From NCBI RefSeq assembly GCF_024345205.1, contig NZ_BROC01000011.1, positions 24,271-88,270 on the forward strand: 64,000 nt of DNA. Reading direction: 5' to 3'. The position numbers and the translations under genes are program-made. Source of the DNA: Lapidilactobacillus luobeiensis (GTDB taxonomy: Bacteria > Bacillota > Bacilli > Lactobacillales > Lactobacillaceae). This document shows positions 1 to 9,190 of the stretch, in pieces (the first letter of the stretch is position 1; every line of letters begins with the position of its first letter). Below the pieces are notes generated by a model. It saw nothing but the letters and a program-made list of their open reading frames with translations, searched no databases and had not been told where the DNA came from.

Positions 1-810
1 TGCCTCCGTATCGACTGAGATTGCTGAGGCAGGAACTGGTTCTGCCATGACCACGACCTTAGCCAAATCGGAATAATAATAACCTGAATTGAAACTGACT
101 CGCATTTGAAAGTAGTAAGTCCCTACTGGTAATTGTTGACTATAACTCGGCCCAAAACCGATATTGGCCGCATAGGTGTTGCTTAAAGTCCCCGAGGTCG
201 TGTTATAGCTACCAGCGTTGGTATTGCTTTTCCATGTCGTCCCATCAGTCGCCAAGGTCCATTGCGTCAACAGTACCTTAGGTTTGGTAAAAATATTAAG
301 ATCCAAACCAGTCACTTTGACGGCAAGATCGATGTCACTGCCGACAGTCTGATATTGTTCACTGATCGGCTGTTGGACGAATCCGGCGCGTACTGGGAAA
401 TTCAAAACACTCAGACCAGCAATACTTGGTTGATAGACCCCATCTGCCGCAGTTGGCGGAAGAACACTACTGGCGCTTGCTGGCGTCGGGGTGCCCGAAT
501 CAGTTACAGCCGCCGCGGTAGTTGGATCTGTTCTCGTCACTGCGCTTGAACTGGTCGGCGAACTCGCTACTGCACTTGTGGTACTTGCCTTTGCTGCCGT
601 TGTTCCAGAAGCCAGGGGAGCGTCTGCTGATTGAGTTGGATCATTTGCAACTGCCGCTACCGGCGCCGTTTTGCTTGCCTGATCCGCAGTTGTCGCCGCA
701 GCGACTGGCACATTGGCAATAGTTTGTAGCGGGAGCGTCAGCAGTAAACTATTGCCAATAAAAGTAACCGTCACTAACAACGCTAACTTTCTCTTTATCT
801 GCTTTCTCAT
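1..810 (-). CDS. Large WxL-operon surface protein, N-terminal part (runs off window)
   Basis: An open frame runs leftwards from an ATG at 810 to the window edge (270 codons, no stop), so the C-terminus is outside. A strong AAGGAGG precedes the start. Residues 1-37 form a signal peptide (basic MRKQIKRK start, then a hydrophobic stretch). A Thr/Ala/Ser-rich spacer follows to about residue 120. From about residue 130 (SIAGLSVLNFPVRAGFVQQP) it aligns by eye with the N-terminal half of the 693-residue WxL protein at 3111-5192, including the shared SDLAKVVV segment. It is therefore the large member of the second WxL cassette. I infer cell-wall association through a C-terminal WxL domain that is not visible here. 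Its start lies 33 bases after the DUF916 gene stop, so the two are probably co-transcribed. Confidence 0.85.
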   Translation of the reverse strand, partial: MRKQIKRKLALLVTVTFIGNSLLLTLPLQTIANVPVAAATTADQASKTAPVAAVANDPTQSADAPLASGTTAAKASTTSAVASSPTSSSAVTRTDPTTAAAVTDSGTPTPASASSVLPPTAADGVYQPSIAGLSVLNFPVRAGFVQQPISEQYQTVGSDIDLAVKVTGLDLNIFTKPKVLLTQWTLATDGTTWKSNTNAGSYNTTSGTLSNTYAANIGFGPSYSQQLPVGTYYFQMRVSFNSGYYYSDLAKVVVMAEPVPASAISVDTEA

Positions 811-842
811 AATCCGACCTCCTTACATCAGATTTTACCAAG

Positions 843-1904
843 CTAATGTTTAAGTCGTGATTTGATCTCTCTCATTTTATGCCAGATAAAGACCAGCGCC
901 CCTAAGGTGATCACGCCGAACCCGATCAGTAGCCAGAGTAGCCAAGGGTAGTGCGTTCGTTTCTGGATCAATTGCCGATCGGTGGCCGCCGCCGTGGTTT
1001 TCTTGATCGTGAAACGCCTTTCTAAATTAAAGACACTTGCCCCCGAGGTCAACTTGATTTTTAACTGATAGTGCCCCGGCGCCAAACTTTTTCCAGCTGT
1101 ATTGATATGATAATCCAGTGTTGAGTTAGGTGCCATTTTGTAATTATGATCCGTTTGTTCAAAGAGGACTTGCTTAGCTCCAGCACGGTACACGCGCGCA
1201 TCAAGGGCGATCTGCCCAAAAAGCACCGGCGCAGAATTATGAATACTGGCGATCAACGTTGCAACGCCCCCGGTTGCTTTTGGCTTGATCGCTGTCAACG
1301 CCAGTTGTGGTGCCAGGCCAGTCTGACCAGCTTGAACAAGCATCACCGGTAAGGCCATCGCGAATTGATTCTTGATACCTAACTGGCCCTGACTCGTGCC
1401 AGAAGTGGTTTTTCGTTGAACATAAACACTGCCTAAAACAGTCCCTTTAAGCGGCGCTTGAGGCATGGTCAAGTCAAAAGTGACCTGTTGCTTGCTAGCC
1501 GGCGCTAGTGTGATCGTTCGCGTAGTGGCTTGATCATCGGCCAGTGCCGGTAATAATACCGCAGCGCTTTTATCCGGTGCGGTTGTCGCTGGGGTATAAT
1601 TGATCTCACCTTGATCAGTCGTCGTGGCCGCGACCAATTGAACCGTAAAAGCCAGTTCTTCTGTGGGACTTAAGTTACTGACTGTCACTGTCAACGGATA
1701 TTGTTGTCCCGGTTGTGTTTTCAAGGAATAATAGGCCAATTGATCATCTGTTTGCCCCGAACCAAAATCGGGGACGATAGTAAAATCCGAGCCCGTATCC
1801 GCGGCTTGGACCGGTCGTGTTCGACCTCCCAAAAAGAACCAACAACAGCTTAATAGAATCAACCAATACCATTTGTGCTTGAGCCACTTCTCCGCATTCA
1901 TCAT
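843..1904 (-). CDS. DUF916/DUF3324 (WxLIP) membrane-anchored protein
   Basis: About 354 residues: N-terminal signal anchor, mature start near SDFTIVPDFGSGQTDDQLAYYSL (given here as its family-typical opening), and a C-terminal membrane segment (WLLWLLIGFGVITLGALVF) with a basic tail. Family knowledge: WxL-interacting proteins of this type (DUF916 followed by DUF3324) are encoded with WxL proteins and tether or organise them on the surface. A GTG at 1922 is in frame, but the GGGGGGA stretch at 1907-1913 lies just before tandem ATGs at 1904 and 1901, so I prefer those. It is a clear paralogue of the protein at 5255-6289 (shared KGTVLGSV or QGTVLGSV, and MAPNS.LDYH). It is the middle gene of cassette 2. 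Confidence 0.88.
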   Translation of the reverse strand: MMNAEKWLKHKWYWLILLSCCWFFLGGRTRPVQAADTGSDFTIVPDFGSGQTDDQLAYYSLKTQPGQQYPLTVTVSNLSPTEELAFTVQLVAATTTDQGEINYTPATTAPDKSAAVLLPALADDQATTRTITLAPASKQQVTFDLTMPQAPLKGTVLGSVYVQRKTTSGTSQGQLGIKNQFAMALPVMLVQAGQTGLAPQLALTAIKPKATGGVATLIASIHNSAPVLFGQIALDARVYRAGAKQVLFEQTDHNYKMAPNSTLDYHINTAGKSLAPGHYQLKIKLTSGASVFNLERRFTIKKTTAAATDRQLIQKRTHYPWLLWLLIGFGVITLGALVFIWHKMREIKSRLKH

Positions 1905-1979
1905 GATTCCCCCCAGTCTCACGATTGATCAAAGCGCCGATCTAAATCAACTTCATTTAGACCGATTTATTGTTATGTA

Positions 1980-2007
1980 AAGCCCAGATGCGTAGGTATC
2001 TGGGCTT
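1980..2007 (-). terminator. Intercistronic hairpin between WxL and DUF916 genes
   Basis: A perfect 10-bp stem (AAGCCCAGAT / ATCTGGGCTT) with an 8-base loop lies between the small WxL gene and the DUF916 gene. On the minus strand only a weak T-rich run follows. A partial terminator or mRNA-stabilising hairpin would let the abundant small WxL protein be made in excess over the downstream genes; that role is inference. Confidence 0.5.
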
Positions 2008-2023
2008 AAACAAGCTTAAAGAA

Positions 2024-2650
2024 TCAGCTTGCTGGTGTTGCGGTCGGTGCCATTGGGCCATTTGAAGTCAGGGTCCATGTCAAGCCAGCCGAATAAGTGT
2101 CACCCTTAGCTAAAATAGCTTTAGGGTTAGCACCCAAGGCCAAAGTGTTTGCGCTACCGTCGAAGCTATAGCTGTAATCGCCATGGGTCGTCCCATCGCT
2201 AGTCGCTAGACTAACAGGTTGGCTACTATCTGCTACCTTAGTGGCAGTAAATGAAGGCCAAGCCGTGCCGACACCAGCTAAAGTGATCTCAGCGCCAGTT
2301 AATGACTTTGCTGGCGTACTCGTTGTTGCAAATGGCGCCAACGCTGCTAACAAAGTCCAATTATTTGATCCTAAGCGGGTATCTGAGATGTTTAGATCTC
2401 CGGTGACTGCCGCCGTTTTGCCGGTGAAGCCACCATAAATATCCGCCCCAGGTACTTCACCAAACGCGAAGCTTGGTGCTGATTTGATTTCCAAAATGCC
2501 AGCATCAGCATTCTTAGGATCCGTATCTGTAACTGAGAAACTTGCCGTTGAAGTACTGGTTGTCGTATCCGCCTTGGCAGTTGCAGGCGCTAAAGCCAAA
2601 GCGCCCAAAACCGCAGCCGACGTAACGAGCCCTGCTAACCACTTCTTCAT
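2024..2650 (-). CDS. Small WxL-domain surface protein
   Basis: 208 residues. The signal peptide MKKWLAGLVTSAAVLGALAL ends near the ATAKADT cleavage site. The mature protein begins with SFSVTDTD, typical of the family, and ends in a WxL domain whose second motif WTLTSNGPM lies near the C-terminus. WxL domains bind peptidoglycan non-covalently in low-GC Gram-positives. The start is preceded by AAAGAGG at good spacing, and a promoter-like TTAACC-18-TATAAT lies at 2715-2744. It is the first gene of cassette 2 and a paralogue of the gene at 6481-7101. Confidence 0.9.
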   Translation of the reverse strand: MKKWLAGLVTSAAVLGALALAPATAKADTTTSTSTASFSVTDTDPKNADAGILEIKSAPSFAFGEVPGADIYGGFTGKTAAVTGDLNISDTRLGSNNWTLLAALAPFATTSTPAKSLTGAEITLAGVGTAWPSFTATKVADSSQPVSLATSDGTTHGDYSYSFDGSANTLALGANPKAILAKGDTYSAGLTWTLTSNGPMAPTATPAS

Positions 2651-2714
2651 GGTATAAAACCTCTTTCCCTTTTCAATCCGATTGGAGTTAGACCATTTCC
2701 TAACTTCAAAACAG

Positions 2715-2744
2715 ATTATACATCATCACGGCAATGAGGGTTAA
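2715..2744 (-). promoter_or_regulatory. Candidate promoter of WxL cassette 2
   Basis: On the minus strand TTAACC and TATAAT are separated by 18 bases, about 65 bases upstream of the small WxL gene start at 2650. The -10 box is perfect and the -35 box is weak. The rest of the 2651-3110 gap is AT-rich with no gene that I can support, apart from the terminator at 3009-3036. Confidence 0.5.
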
Positions 2745-3008
2745 TCTTTGACTCAGAAAATCGGGTTTTCAAGTTAAAAAGTTGACTAGTTGATCCCCCC
2801 AGATCTGAATAAATATCCTATAGAAAAATCATTGATAAATCAATATTATCGCGAGATAAAGTGAGGGTTTTCGCTTGAATCCACATCGCGATATCTGCCT
2901 ATCCTAGCATAACTTTTACAATGAAAAGCCATCACTTTATCAGTTTTATTTTATACACATTTTTATAAGTTTTGAATAAATCGATTTGCTGCAAACCATT
3001 AAAAAAAC

Positions 3009-3036
3009 CACGTTTGCTTTGAATCAAGCAAACGTG
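3009..3036 (-). terminator. Rho-independent terminator of WxL cassette 1
   Basis: A perfect 11-bp inverted repeat (CACGTTTGCTT / AAGCAAACGTG) with a 6-base loop. On the minus strand it is followed by seven or more T residues (the A-run at 3001-3007). It lies about 75 bases past the stop of the 693-residue WxL gene and separates the two cassettes transcriptionally. Confidence 0.88.
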
Positions 3037-3110
3037 ATCATTTCTTCTCCGATCGTGGATCAATAGTAACAAGTCGTCATCGTGCTGAACGATCTGTCAC
3101 CCTGCACGCG

Positions 3111-5192
3111 TTAATCTAGCGCGCTGACTGCTGGCGCTCCTGCTGTTAGCGTCCAATTGATCGTGGCCGTAAAGCTTTGTTGATCATAAATAGTCACCGC
3201 ACTATTTCGCGGCAAGGCTAAGCGCGCGCCGACTGCATAAAGCCCCCCGCTACCTGTCCCATCACCGGCCAAGATCGGACTACTCAGGTCACCGGCGTTA
3301 ATGACCGGTATCCCGCCATTGATATTCGGTAATCCTTGCAACCACAGGCTTGGCTGCTGCACTATTTGTGTTTCCTTAGTTTCATCAACATCATCGCTAT
3401 AAAAATCCGACAGTTCGGCGGTCAATTGCCAAGCAGCCCGTGTTTCACGATTATCATAGATCTCGAGAAAGCGATTCTCTGTATTAGTCGATAGCGGCAT
3501 TTTATCAAGATCAGTTCCCGTGCCATTATAGATCGTTGTCGCCTTTAGCGGCGCGAAGGTAAAAGATGGTACTTGTTGTAAGGTCAGTTTTCCCGGAACT
3601 TCCGTGGTCGGCAGCCCAGTCACCCGTAATTCCGCATTGTTAGTTGGGATCTCGGCCAACGTGATGTTGCCCCCTGCCAAAATGGAACGTGGCTTAATGA
3701 TCGTGATGATCAAACGTAGATACATCGGATAACCGCGCTCTAGCTCCGAATTCGCGTCTTTGATCAGTTGATCATTGGCAGGGATCGTTAAGATATTACT
3801 ACCATTGAGATCAGTTGGCGTTAACCCCTTAAAAGTGCCACTACTATTTTGCACGTTTTTATAAGATTTCTTGAGGGTCGATTCGCTGTAGACTCCTTTA
3901 CTGTTTGCTTTACTGACGCGCCACTCAAACGTACTCGTTTTAGCGATGTCAGCCTGTGCGCTGGCATCATCACTATCAAAAAAGCTATCAACGATCTTAC
4001 TGAGACCATCGATCGACCATTGTGTCGGATTAGCCGTCGCGTAGGCCAATGGTAGCTCTTTTGCACGCAGGCCACCAACGTAAAGACTGGCTGCATCGGA
4101 TAAGTCGTTAGCCGTTGCTTCCAGTAAATCAAAAGATAAACCGGGATCAGCCGTTGATTTATTCACACCGGAACTGATCAAGTTCGCATTAACAGTAAAT
4201 TCATTATTGCGTCCTTGCTCGAGCAAATAGGTGACGTTGTCTTGAGGCGCTTTCCAATCAACGATACTAGTCGAGGTCATTGGCTTCAAATCAGCATGAA
4301 CACCATAAGACAACGCCGGTAAGACGACTTTGCTTTCTGGAACGACATTGATCGACCGTGCAGGATCATCACTAGCTAAGACAACGACCTTAGCTAATTT
4401 AGAATAGCGGGTCGAACTTAACAAACCATAATCCACACTCATCTGAAAATAATAGATCCCTACCGCTAAACTTTCAAAATTGCTCCCAAAACGGATCGTT
4501 GCTTCTTGTTTATTCGACATGCCTTGATTCTTACCTTTAGCCGTTAATTCCTCTTTCGCCCAACCACCGGCGCCATCATTGGCAGCTTCGATCCACTTCC
4601 ATTTATTGATTTTGATCTCGACATTTGTATAAGGCACCAAAGGAATCCCAGTTGTTTGGACGTCCAGATTGATCTCCGTGCCTTCACGCACATATTGCAA
4701 TTCCTGTGGCTGGATCAAGAAGCCTTTCCGCAAAGGGACCGATAAAAAATTAATACCGTTGCTATCTGGCTTTTTATAGCCATCAGCCTTAGCCGGTGGA
4801 TCCGGGTCTGCCAAAGGGACCGCCGTGGCCGCTGTTGGATCTGCCATGTCACTTGTTGAGGCTTCTTCTGTAACGGCTTCGTCAGCGACTGTTATCTCAG
4901 CATCTTTGTCTTGATCAGTCGTCTGATCCTCCTCAAGACCATCTTGGCTCGTGACTGTTTCGTTAGCGTCAACAACAGTCTGATCAGTTTCGGCCTGCGG
5001 ATCCGTCGCTATGATTGTTGTATCTTCAGCGGACTCAGTCGCGTTAGTCGGTGTCGCGGTGGTAGCGGTCGTTTCGGCCAATGCCGCTGCGGCCACGGTC
5101 TCCGTATGGCTAAGCGCCAGAGGTCCGATAGTTAAGTTAAGTAGAAAGGTCCCAATGATCAGCCGCTTGATTACATTTCGCAAAATAGTCAC
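3111..5192 (-). CDS. Large WxL-domain surface protein
   Basis: 693 residues. It has an N-terminal signal peptide (residues 1-36) and an acidic, Thr/Asp/Glu-rich spacer to about residue 135. A globular region follows (SNGINFLSVPLRKGF onward) that is shared with the partial protein at 1-810. The C-terminus is a WxL-type end, INWTLTAGAPAVSALD. Family knowledge: long WxL proteins carry a C-terminal wall-binding domain and a variable N-terminal part exposed to the medium, often implicated in polysaccharide or host-matrix binding. It is the last gene of cassette 1, 62 bases after the DUF916 gene, and is closed by the terminator at 3009-3036. The binding partner is unknown. Confidence 0.88.
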   Translation of the reverse strand: MTILRNVIKRLIIGTFLLNLTIGPLALSHTETVAAAALAETTATTATPTNATESAEDTTIIATDPQAETDQTVVDANETVTSQDGLEEDQTTDQDKDAEITVADEAVTEEASTSDMADPTAATAVPLADPDPPAKADGYKKPDSNGINFLSVPLRKGFLIQPQELQYVREGTEINLDVQTTGIPLVPYTNVEIKINKWKWIEAANDGAGGWAKEELTAKGKNQGMSNKQEATIRFGSNFESLAVGIYYFQMSVDYGLLSSTRYSKLAKVVVLASDDPARSINVVPESKVVLPALSYGVHADLKPMTSTSIVDWKAPQDNVTYLLEQGRNNEFTVNANLISSGVNKSTADPGLSFDLLEATANDLSDAASLYVGGLRAKELPLAYATANPTQWSIDGLSKIVDSFFDSDDASAQADIAKTSTFEWRVSKANSKGVYSESTLKKSYKNVQNSSGTFKGLTPTDLNGSNILTIPANDQLIKDANSELERGYPMYLRLIITIIKPRSILAGGNITLAEIPTNNAELRVTGLPTTEVPGKLTLQQVPSFTFAPLKATTIYNGTGTDLDKMPLSTNTENRFLEIYDNRETRAAWQLTAELSDFYSDDVDETKETQIVQQPSLWLQGLPNINGGIPVINAGDLSSPILAGDGTGSGGLYAVGARLALPRNSAVTIYDQQSFTATINWTLTAGAPAVSALD

Positions 5193-5254
5193 TCCCCTCC
5201 AGAAAGTGTCAGCAGATCGGTGTGGCGTTCGATCTTATCGGTCTAGGGTCATCC

Positions 5255-6289
5255 TTATTGTTTTGGCGCACGTTTTCTTAATAAAAGCCAAGTCAATGTC
5301 GCAATGATCAAGATCAAAGCGCCAATGATCAGCCAAAGCCACCGGCGTGAGCGCGTCCGATTATCTTCTTGTAAGGTTTTTTCAACACTTTGTCGCTGGT
5401 TCGCTTTGATCGTAAAATCCTTGGTCATTTTAAAATCGTGTGATCCTGAACTCATTTTGAGGTGCATCGTATATTTACCCGGCGCCAGCGTTTTGCCAGT
5501 CGTTGCGACATGATAATCTAAGATCGAGTTCGGCGCCATTTCGTAATTCTCATTGGTCTGAGTCAGCAATTTCTTGGTCTGACCCCGCTTGGTCACCGCG
5601 GCGACCAGCTTGATCTTGCCAAACATAACAGGTGCTTGGTTATGGATCGTTGTTTTTAAATAGGCAGAACCACCAGTTGAGTCCAAGGCCACGCGCTCAA
5701 TATTCAATTTAGGTAAGGTGACGGGCGCGTTAGCCGATTTGAGAATGACAGGGACCAGCATTGAAAACTCATTGACGATCCCGATATTAGCCTGACTATT
5801 CTCATTATCCACTCGATGAACGAAGACACTGCCTAAAACAGTCCCTTGGATACCGTCTTCTGGGATCGTCAATTCATAAGTCACCTTTTGTGTGGCGCCC
5901 GGTTTCAAGGTGATGGTTTTGATCGTCGCGCTGTCTTTGACCAGATCCGTTAAAACAGTTTGAGCCGAGGCATCTCGCTTCTTCTTAGTTGGACTATAAT
6001 TGATTTTTCCTTGGTCACTAGTCGTTGCCGTCACCAAACGAATTTCAAATTTATGTGTATTGGTTTTGCTCAAATTTTGGATCGTGATACCCAGCGGTAA
6101 CACCGCTTGAGGCTGAGCCGTATAACTAAAATAGTCGTCCGTCTTCGTGTTTTGTTCTTCGGAAAAGACCGGTGAGATCGTAAACTCCGAGCCACTGGTC
6201 TGCGCCGCGACTGGCTTGGTCGTCATCCCGACAATAAATATGGTGACGAGCCCCAAGACCAGCGCCAAAAGTTTTTTTGATTTCACCAC
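5255..6289 (-). CDS. DUF916/DUF3324 (WxLIP) membrane-anchored protein
   Basis: About 344 residues from the GTG pair at 6289/6286. These starts are preceded by GGGGAGG at proper spacing; the longer ATG-initiated frame to 6334 lacks a ribosome site. It has a signal sequence (KSKKLLALVLGLVTIFIVG) and a mature start SEFTISPVFSEEQNTK. The middle region has the family signature GTVLGSVFVHR, then MAPNSILDYH, and a C-terminal membrane helix (WLWLIIGALILIIATLTWLLL) precedes a basic tail. It is the middle gene of cassette 1 and a paralogue of 843-1904. The likely role is retention of the flanking WxL proteins at the membrane/wall interface. Confidence 0.88.
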   Translation of the reverse strand: MVKSKKLLALVLGLVTIFIVGMTTKPVAAQTSGSEFTISPVFSEEQNTKTDDYFSYTAQPQAVLPLGITIQNLSKTNTHKFEIRLVTATTSDQGKINYSPTKKKRDASAQTVLTDLVKDSATIKTITLKPGATQKVTYELTIPEDGIQGTVLGSVFVHRVDNENSQANIGIVNEFSMLVPVILKSANAPVTLPKLNIERVALDSTGGSAYLKTTIHNQAPVMFGKIKLVAAVTKRGQTKKLLTQTNENYEMAPNSILDYHVATTGKTLAPGKYTMHLKMSSGSHDFKMTKDFTIKANQRQSVEKTLQEDNRTRSRRWLWLIIGALILIIATLTWLLLRKRAPKQ

Positions 6290-6480
6290 AAGAACCTCCC
6301 CAATTTGATTCTTCCTGACTTGGTCGTGATCCACGATCCGTGATCAGATCAAGGCCGTAAAAAATCCGAGCAAATAAACCACTTTGCCCGGACACGTCTT
6401 GATCCAAAAATCATTTTCATAATCACGGGCAGTCGTCTCTGATCACATTATCTGCGTAAGACTGCGCTTTGCTCAGTGAC

Positions 6481-7101
6481 CTAGAGTTCTTCTGCAGCCG
6501 GCGCGCCTGAAGATAATGTCCAATCCAAGCTAGCAGCATAGTGGCTATTATCAGCCACGATCGCGCTACCATTCGCATTCATAGAAAGGGTCGGATTATT
6601 GATGGCTAAAATAAAGTTCCCGTGTTGCACAGCAGCATTGTTCAAGACAGTGTCTGTGCCATCGTCCGTCACACTAACGGCCTTCTCGCCGAACAAATCA
6701 TGCTGTGCGGTGAAGGCCAGAGTCGCGCCGATCAGTCTGTTGCTGGACTCATCTTGGAACGAACCCATATTTAGATCCAAGTTCCAATCAGATCCTTTGA
6801 TTCGATTATCGGCGACCTCCAAATTATTTGAAGTCTCTAAAGTCTCATTGGTGAAACCATTGTAAACTTTACTGACCACAAATGTTCCCGCAGAAAAAGT
6901 CGGTACACTCTTCAAAACCAACTTACCACTATCGGGATCTTCCGGATCCGGATTATCGGGGTCTTCCTTGGCGGAAACGGTGAAGTTTGCTGTCGACTCA
7001 TTATTTAAGTCATCGGTCGCCGCCTTTGTCGTTGTTGTGGATAAAGCAAAAGTACTCGCAGCAAGCAAAGTCACCGCTAATAAAGACATCGATTTTTTCA
7101 T
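6481..7101 (-). CDS. Small WxL-domain surface protein
   Basis: About 206 residues from MKKSMSLLAV; the ATG at 7101 has AGGAAG 7 bases upstream, better than the in-frame ATG at 7119. The signal peptide ends near TTKAATDD. The N-terminal mature part has a short Asp/Pro-rich linker (DPDNPDPEDPD). The protein ends with the WxL motif LDWTLSSGAPAAEEL. It is the first gene of WxL cassette 1 and is driven by the strong promoter at 7163-7191. Transcription continues into the DUF916 and large WxL genes. Confidence 0.9.
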   Translation of the reverse strand: MKKSMSLLAVTLLAASTFALSTTTTKAATDDLNNESTANFTVSAKEDPDNPDPEDPDSGKLVLKSVPTFSAGTFVVSKVYNGFTNETLETSNNLEVADNRIKGSDWNLDLNMGSFQDESSNRLIGATLAFTAQHDLFGEKAVSVTDDGTDTVLNNAAVQHGNFILAINNPTLSMNANGSAIVADNSHYAASLDWTLSSGAPAAEEL

Positions 7102-7162
7102 GTTGAATCTTCCTTTCATCTCCCATGATCACGCTAGGCCCAATTCCTAGCTTTCAGTGTAT

Positions 7163-7191
7163 AATATACAGACAGGTTCAAATTTCGTCAA
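7163..7191 (-). promoter_or_regulatory. Promoter of WxL cassette 1
   Basis: The minus strand shows TTGACG, a 17-base spacer and TATATT, about 62 bases before the small WxL start codon. This is a near-consensus housekeeping promoter. The rest of the AT-rich gap to 7438 contains no gene I can support. Confidence 0.75.
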
Positions 7192-7438
7192 CTTTAAAAC
7201 TTGCGAAAAACGAATAATTATAGATTTATGATAATAGTTGTAACTCGTCTAGTGACGTTTTGTCACTTATATTATCAGCGTTTACATTGCCTTTAATAGC
7301 CGATAAATTAATTTTTAAAAAATATTGATTCTCATATTCCCCGTCAACATTTTTACGTAGAAGTAAATAACGTAGTCAGGATCCTGCGCATATTAATGAA
7401 CATTTCCAAAAATATAAAATATGCAAATAAACACCTTG

Positions 7439-7762
7439 TCACTGATCATCAGACAGCTCCTTGGCCGCGCGTAAATGCCACCAAGCCAAAACACCACTTA
7501 GAAATACACTACTGGCTACCAATAATAGTAACCAAGTAGCCTGAGCCGTTGAAAGCGGGTCAGTCGTTATTGGCATCAGTGTCACCAAACTCAAATTGCT
7601 CCATCCCGACCAATTACTGACGAGACAAATCACCGCCATCGTCCAACACTGCTGGATCAGACTACCCCAACCGGAAAGCTGGTATTTAACTAAAAAGATC
7701 CGTTCCCAATAATCGGGAAAGACTAGCGGTAACTGGCGATTCAACCATTGAATTTGTGCCAT
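7439..7762 (-). CDS. Hypothetical small membrane protein next to the element edge
   Basis: 107 residues from MAQIQWLNRQ; AAAGGAG lies 9 bases upstream, and the frame also opens from a TTG at 7786. There are two predicted membrane segments: one near WTMAVICLVSNWSGW and a second, stronger one near WLLLLVASSVFLSGVLAWW. The start is Trp/Gln-rich and the tail short and charged. I do not recognise a family. It abuts the left end of the integrative element, so its native upstream region has probably been displaced by the insertion. It may be a remnant of a larger locus. Confidence 0.5.
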   Translation of the reverse strand: MAQIQWLNRQLPLVFPDYWERIFLVKYQLSGWGSLIQQCWTMAVICLVSNWSGWSNLSLVTLMPITTDPLSTAQATWLLLLVASSVFLSGVLAWWHLRAAKELSDDQ

Positions 7763-7821
7763 TGTTTGTAACTCCTTTAGTACCAAGGGTTTGAGGCCCT
7801 TGGGTTGTCATTTTTTCGTAA

Positions 7822-7841
7822 ACGTGGGCAAAACGTGGGCA
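7822..7841 (+). repeat. Left-end double repeat (candidate integrase arm sites)
   Basis: ACGTGGGCAAA is followed directly by ACGTGGGCA, in the same orientation as the copy at 19699-19720. It sits just beyond the 3' end of the integrase gene. Tandem short repeats at both termini fit arm-type sites bound by the N-terminal domain of Tn916/lambda-type integrases. A dyad (CCAAGGG / CCCTTGG, about 7787-7807) lies immediately outside. Confidence 0.6.
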
Positions 7842-7875
7842 GCATCGTTAAATTCCCAAACACTACCGTTCAACT

Positions 7876-9114
7876 TCACCCGATTTTTTCAATGAACCGC
7901 GTGATGGCTTCCACCGACTTGTCTTGATTTTCATCAAGAGTATGCGTGTAGCCATCCGTAGTTTCGGCTCGAACATGCCCGACCCGCTTCTGCACTTCTT
8001 TGAGTGAAATCGTCGGGTCATCGCGCAGCACGGAAATGTGAATGTGGCGGAAGCCGTGAGGAATCGCGTTCTTCGTCCATTCAAAGCCATACCATTCTTG
8101 GCAGTGCTTCGTCAACGACTTGTTGATTCGCGTTAGAATCTCACGAAAGCTGTGCGAGGTGATTGGTGAGCCGTACTCCGTCCTAAACAGCGACTTGGAA
8201 GCATGAAAGGCGTCCGCCGGAAAGTCGGCCATGTGTTCGTCGAATGCCTTGTTACGCGCAATGACACGCTTTACGGCATCAATGGCAAAGCCCGGCAGTT
8301 CTTCGACACGTTCACCAGCTTCGGTCTTAGTGGTGTCTTCGTAATACTCATCAACGCGCAGGTCGTGATATTGCAAGGACTTGTCGATTGTTACCAGCCG
8401 GTTCTCGAAATCAATGTCAGCTTCCGTCAATGCGGCCGCTTCACCGATCCGACAGCCCGTCCCAATCATGAATAGCGCCAGATCGTAGTAGGTCTGATGC
8501 CGTCGCTTGCGCAATTCTGCCAACAAGGCGTGAACTTCGTGCTCGTCAAGAAACTTCGCTTCGCGGCGCAGTCGCTTTTCGCGCTTCTCCTTTGAACTGG
8601 CAGAGAGTTTGATCACACGCGTTGGTGAGAACGGAATCGCGTTGTGCAGAACGCCATAGTCGAAGATTTTGTTGAGCGAGCACTTGATATGCTGCATCGT
8701 CGAATGGGTCGAGTGATACTTCTTCTTGTAGTCATTCAACAGGTTCTGAATTAGCAGTGGTGTAATCACTTCTAGTAAGACGTCATCTGCCATTAGCTCC
8801 GCTATTCGTTTCAGCACCATTTTCTCACGCGTGACGGTTGGCGGCTTGACCGTGGTTTGCCAAGTTTCCAACCATTTTGCTTTCAGCTCACCGAATGTAA
8901 CCATCGCGGCGCCGTTGAAGGCACCTTGTTTCTCCGCAATCAGCTCCTCAATCTTTGCAGCTAAGTCGCGTTCGGCCTGCTTACGGGCGCGCGCCGTGTT
9001 CGTGGTGAACTTGACGACTTCCCGTTTTGCTTTGCCAGTCAGCGGATCAACATAGCGATCCACTGCATAATACGTTGACTTACCGTTCTTGCGTTTTCTT
9101 TCTTCAAAATACAT
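7876..9114 (-). CDS. int: Tyrosine-type site-specific integrase
   Basis: 412 residues. The N-terminal 60 residues resemble the arm-binding domain of Tn916/phage integrases (YFEERKRKNGKSTYYAVDRY). A SAM-like core-binding domain spans about 70-170 and the catalytic domain about 190-405. Catalytic residues are visible: Arg222 (GTGCRIGE), Lys263, His353 and Arg356 (HGFRH), His380 (VGHVR) and nucleophile Tyr389 (TTDGYTH). It catalyses integration and, with an excisionase, excision of the surrounding element. AAAGGA precedes the ATG. All catalytic positions are intact, so the element may still be mobile. Confidence 0.95.
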   Translation of the reverse strand: MYFEERKRKNGKSTYYAVDRYVDPLTGKAKREVVKFTTNTARARKQAERDLAAKIEELIAEKQGAFNGAAMVTFGELKAKWLETWQTTVKPPTVTREKMVLKRIAELMADDVLLEVITPLLIQNLLNDYKKKYHSTHSTMQHIKCSLNKIFDYGVLHNAIPFSPTRVIKLSASSKEKREKRLRREAKFLDEHEVHALLAELRKRRHQTYYDLALFMIGTGCRIGEAAALTEADIDFENRLVTIDKSLQYHDLRVDEYYEDTTKTEAGERVEELPGFAIDAVKRVIARNKAFDEHMADFPADAFHASKSLFRTEYGSPITSHSFREILTRINKSLTKHCQEWYGFEWTKNAIPHGFRHIHISVLRDDPTISLKEVQKRVGHVRAETTDGYTHTLDENQDKSVEAITRFIEKIG

Positions 9115-9190
9115 GTTTTATCCTTTCCGGGTAAGGAAAAGGGCAAAACTGAATCTCTATTAGCAGATTCTATTTTAACATCCAAACCCA

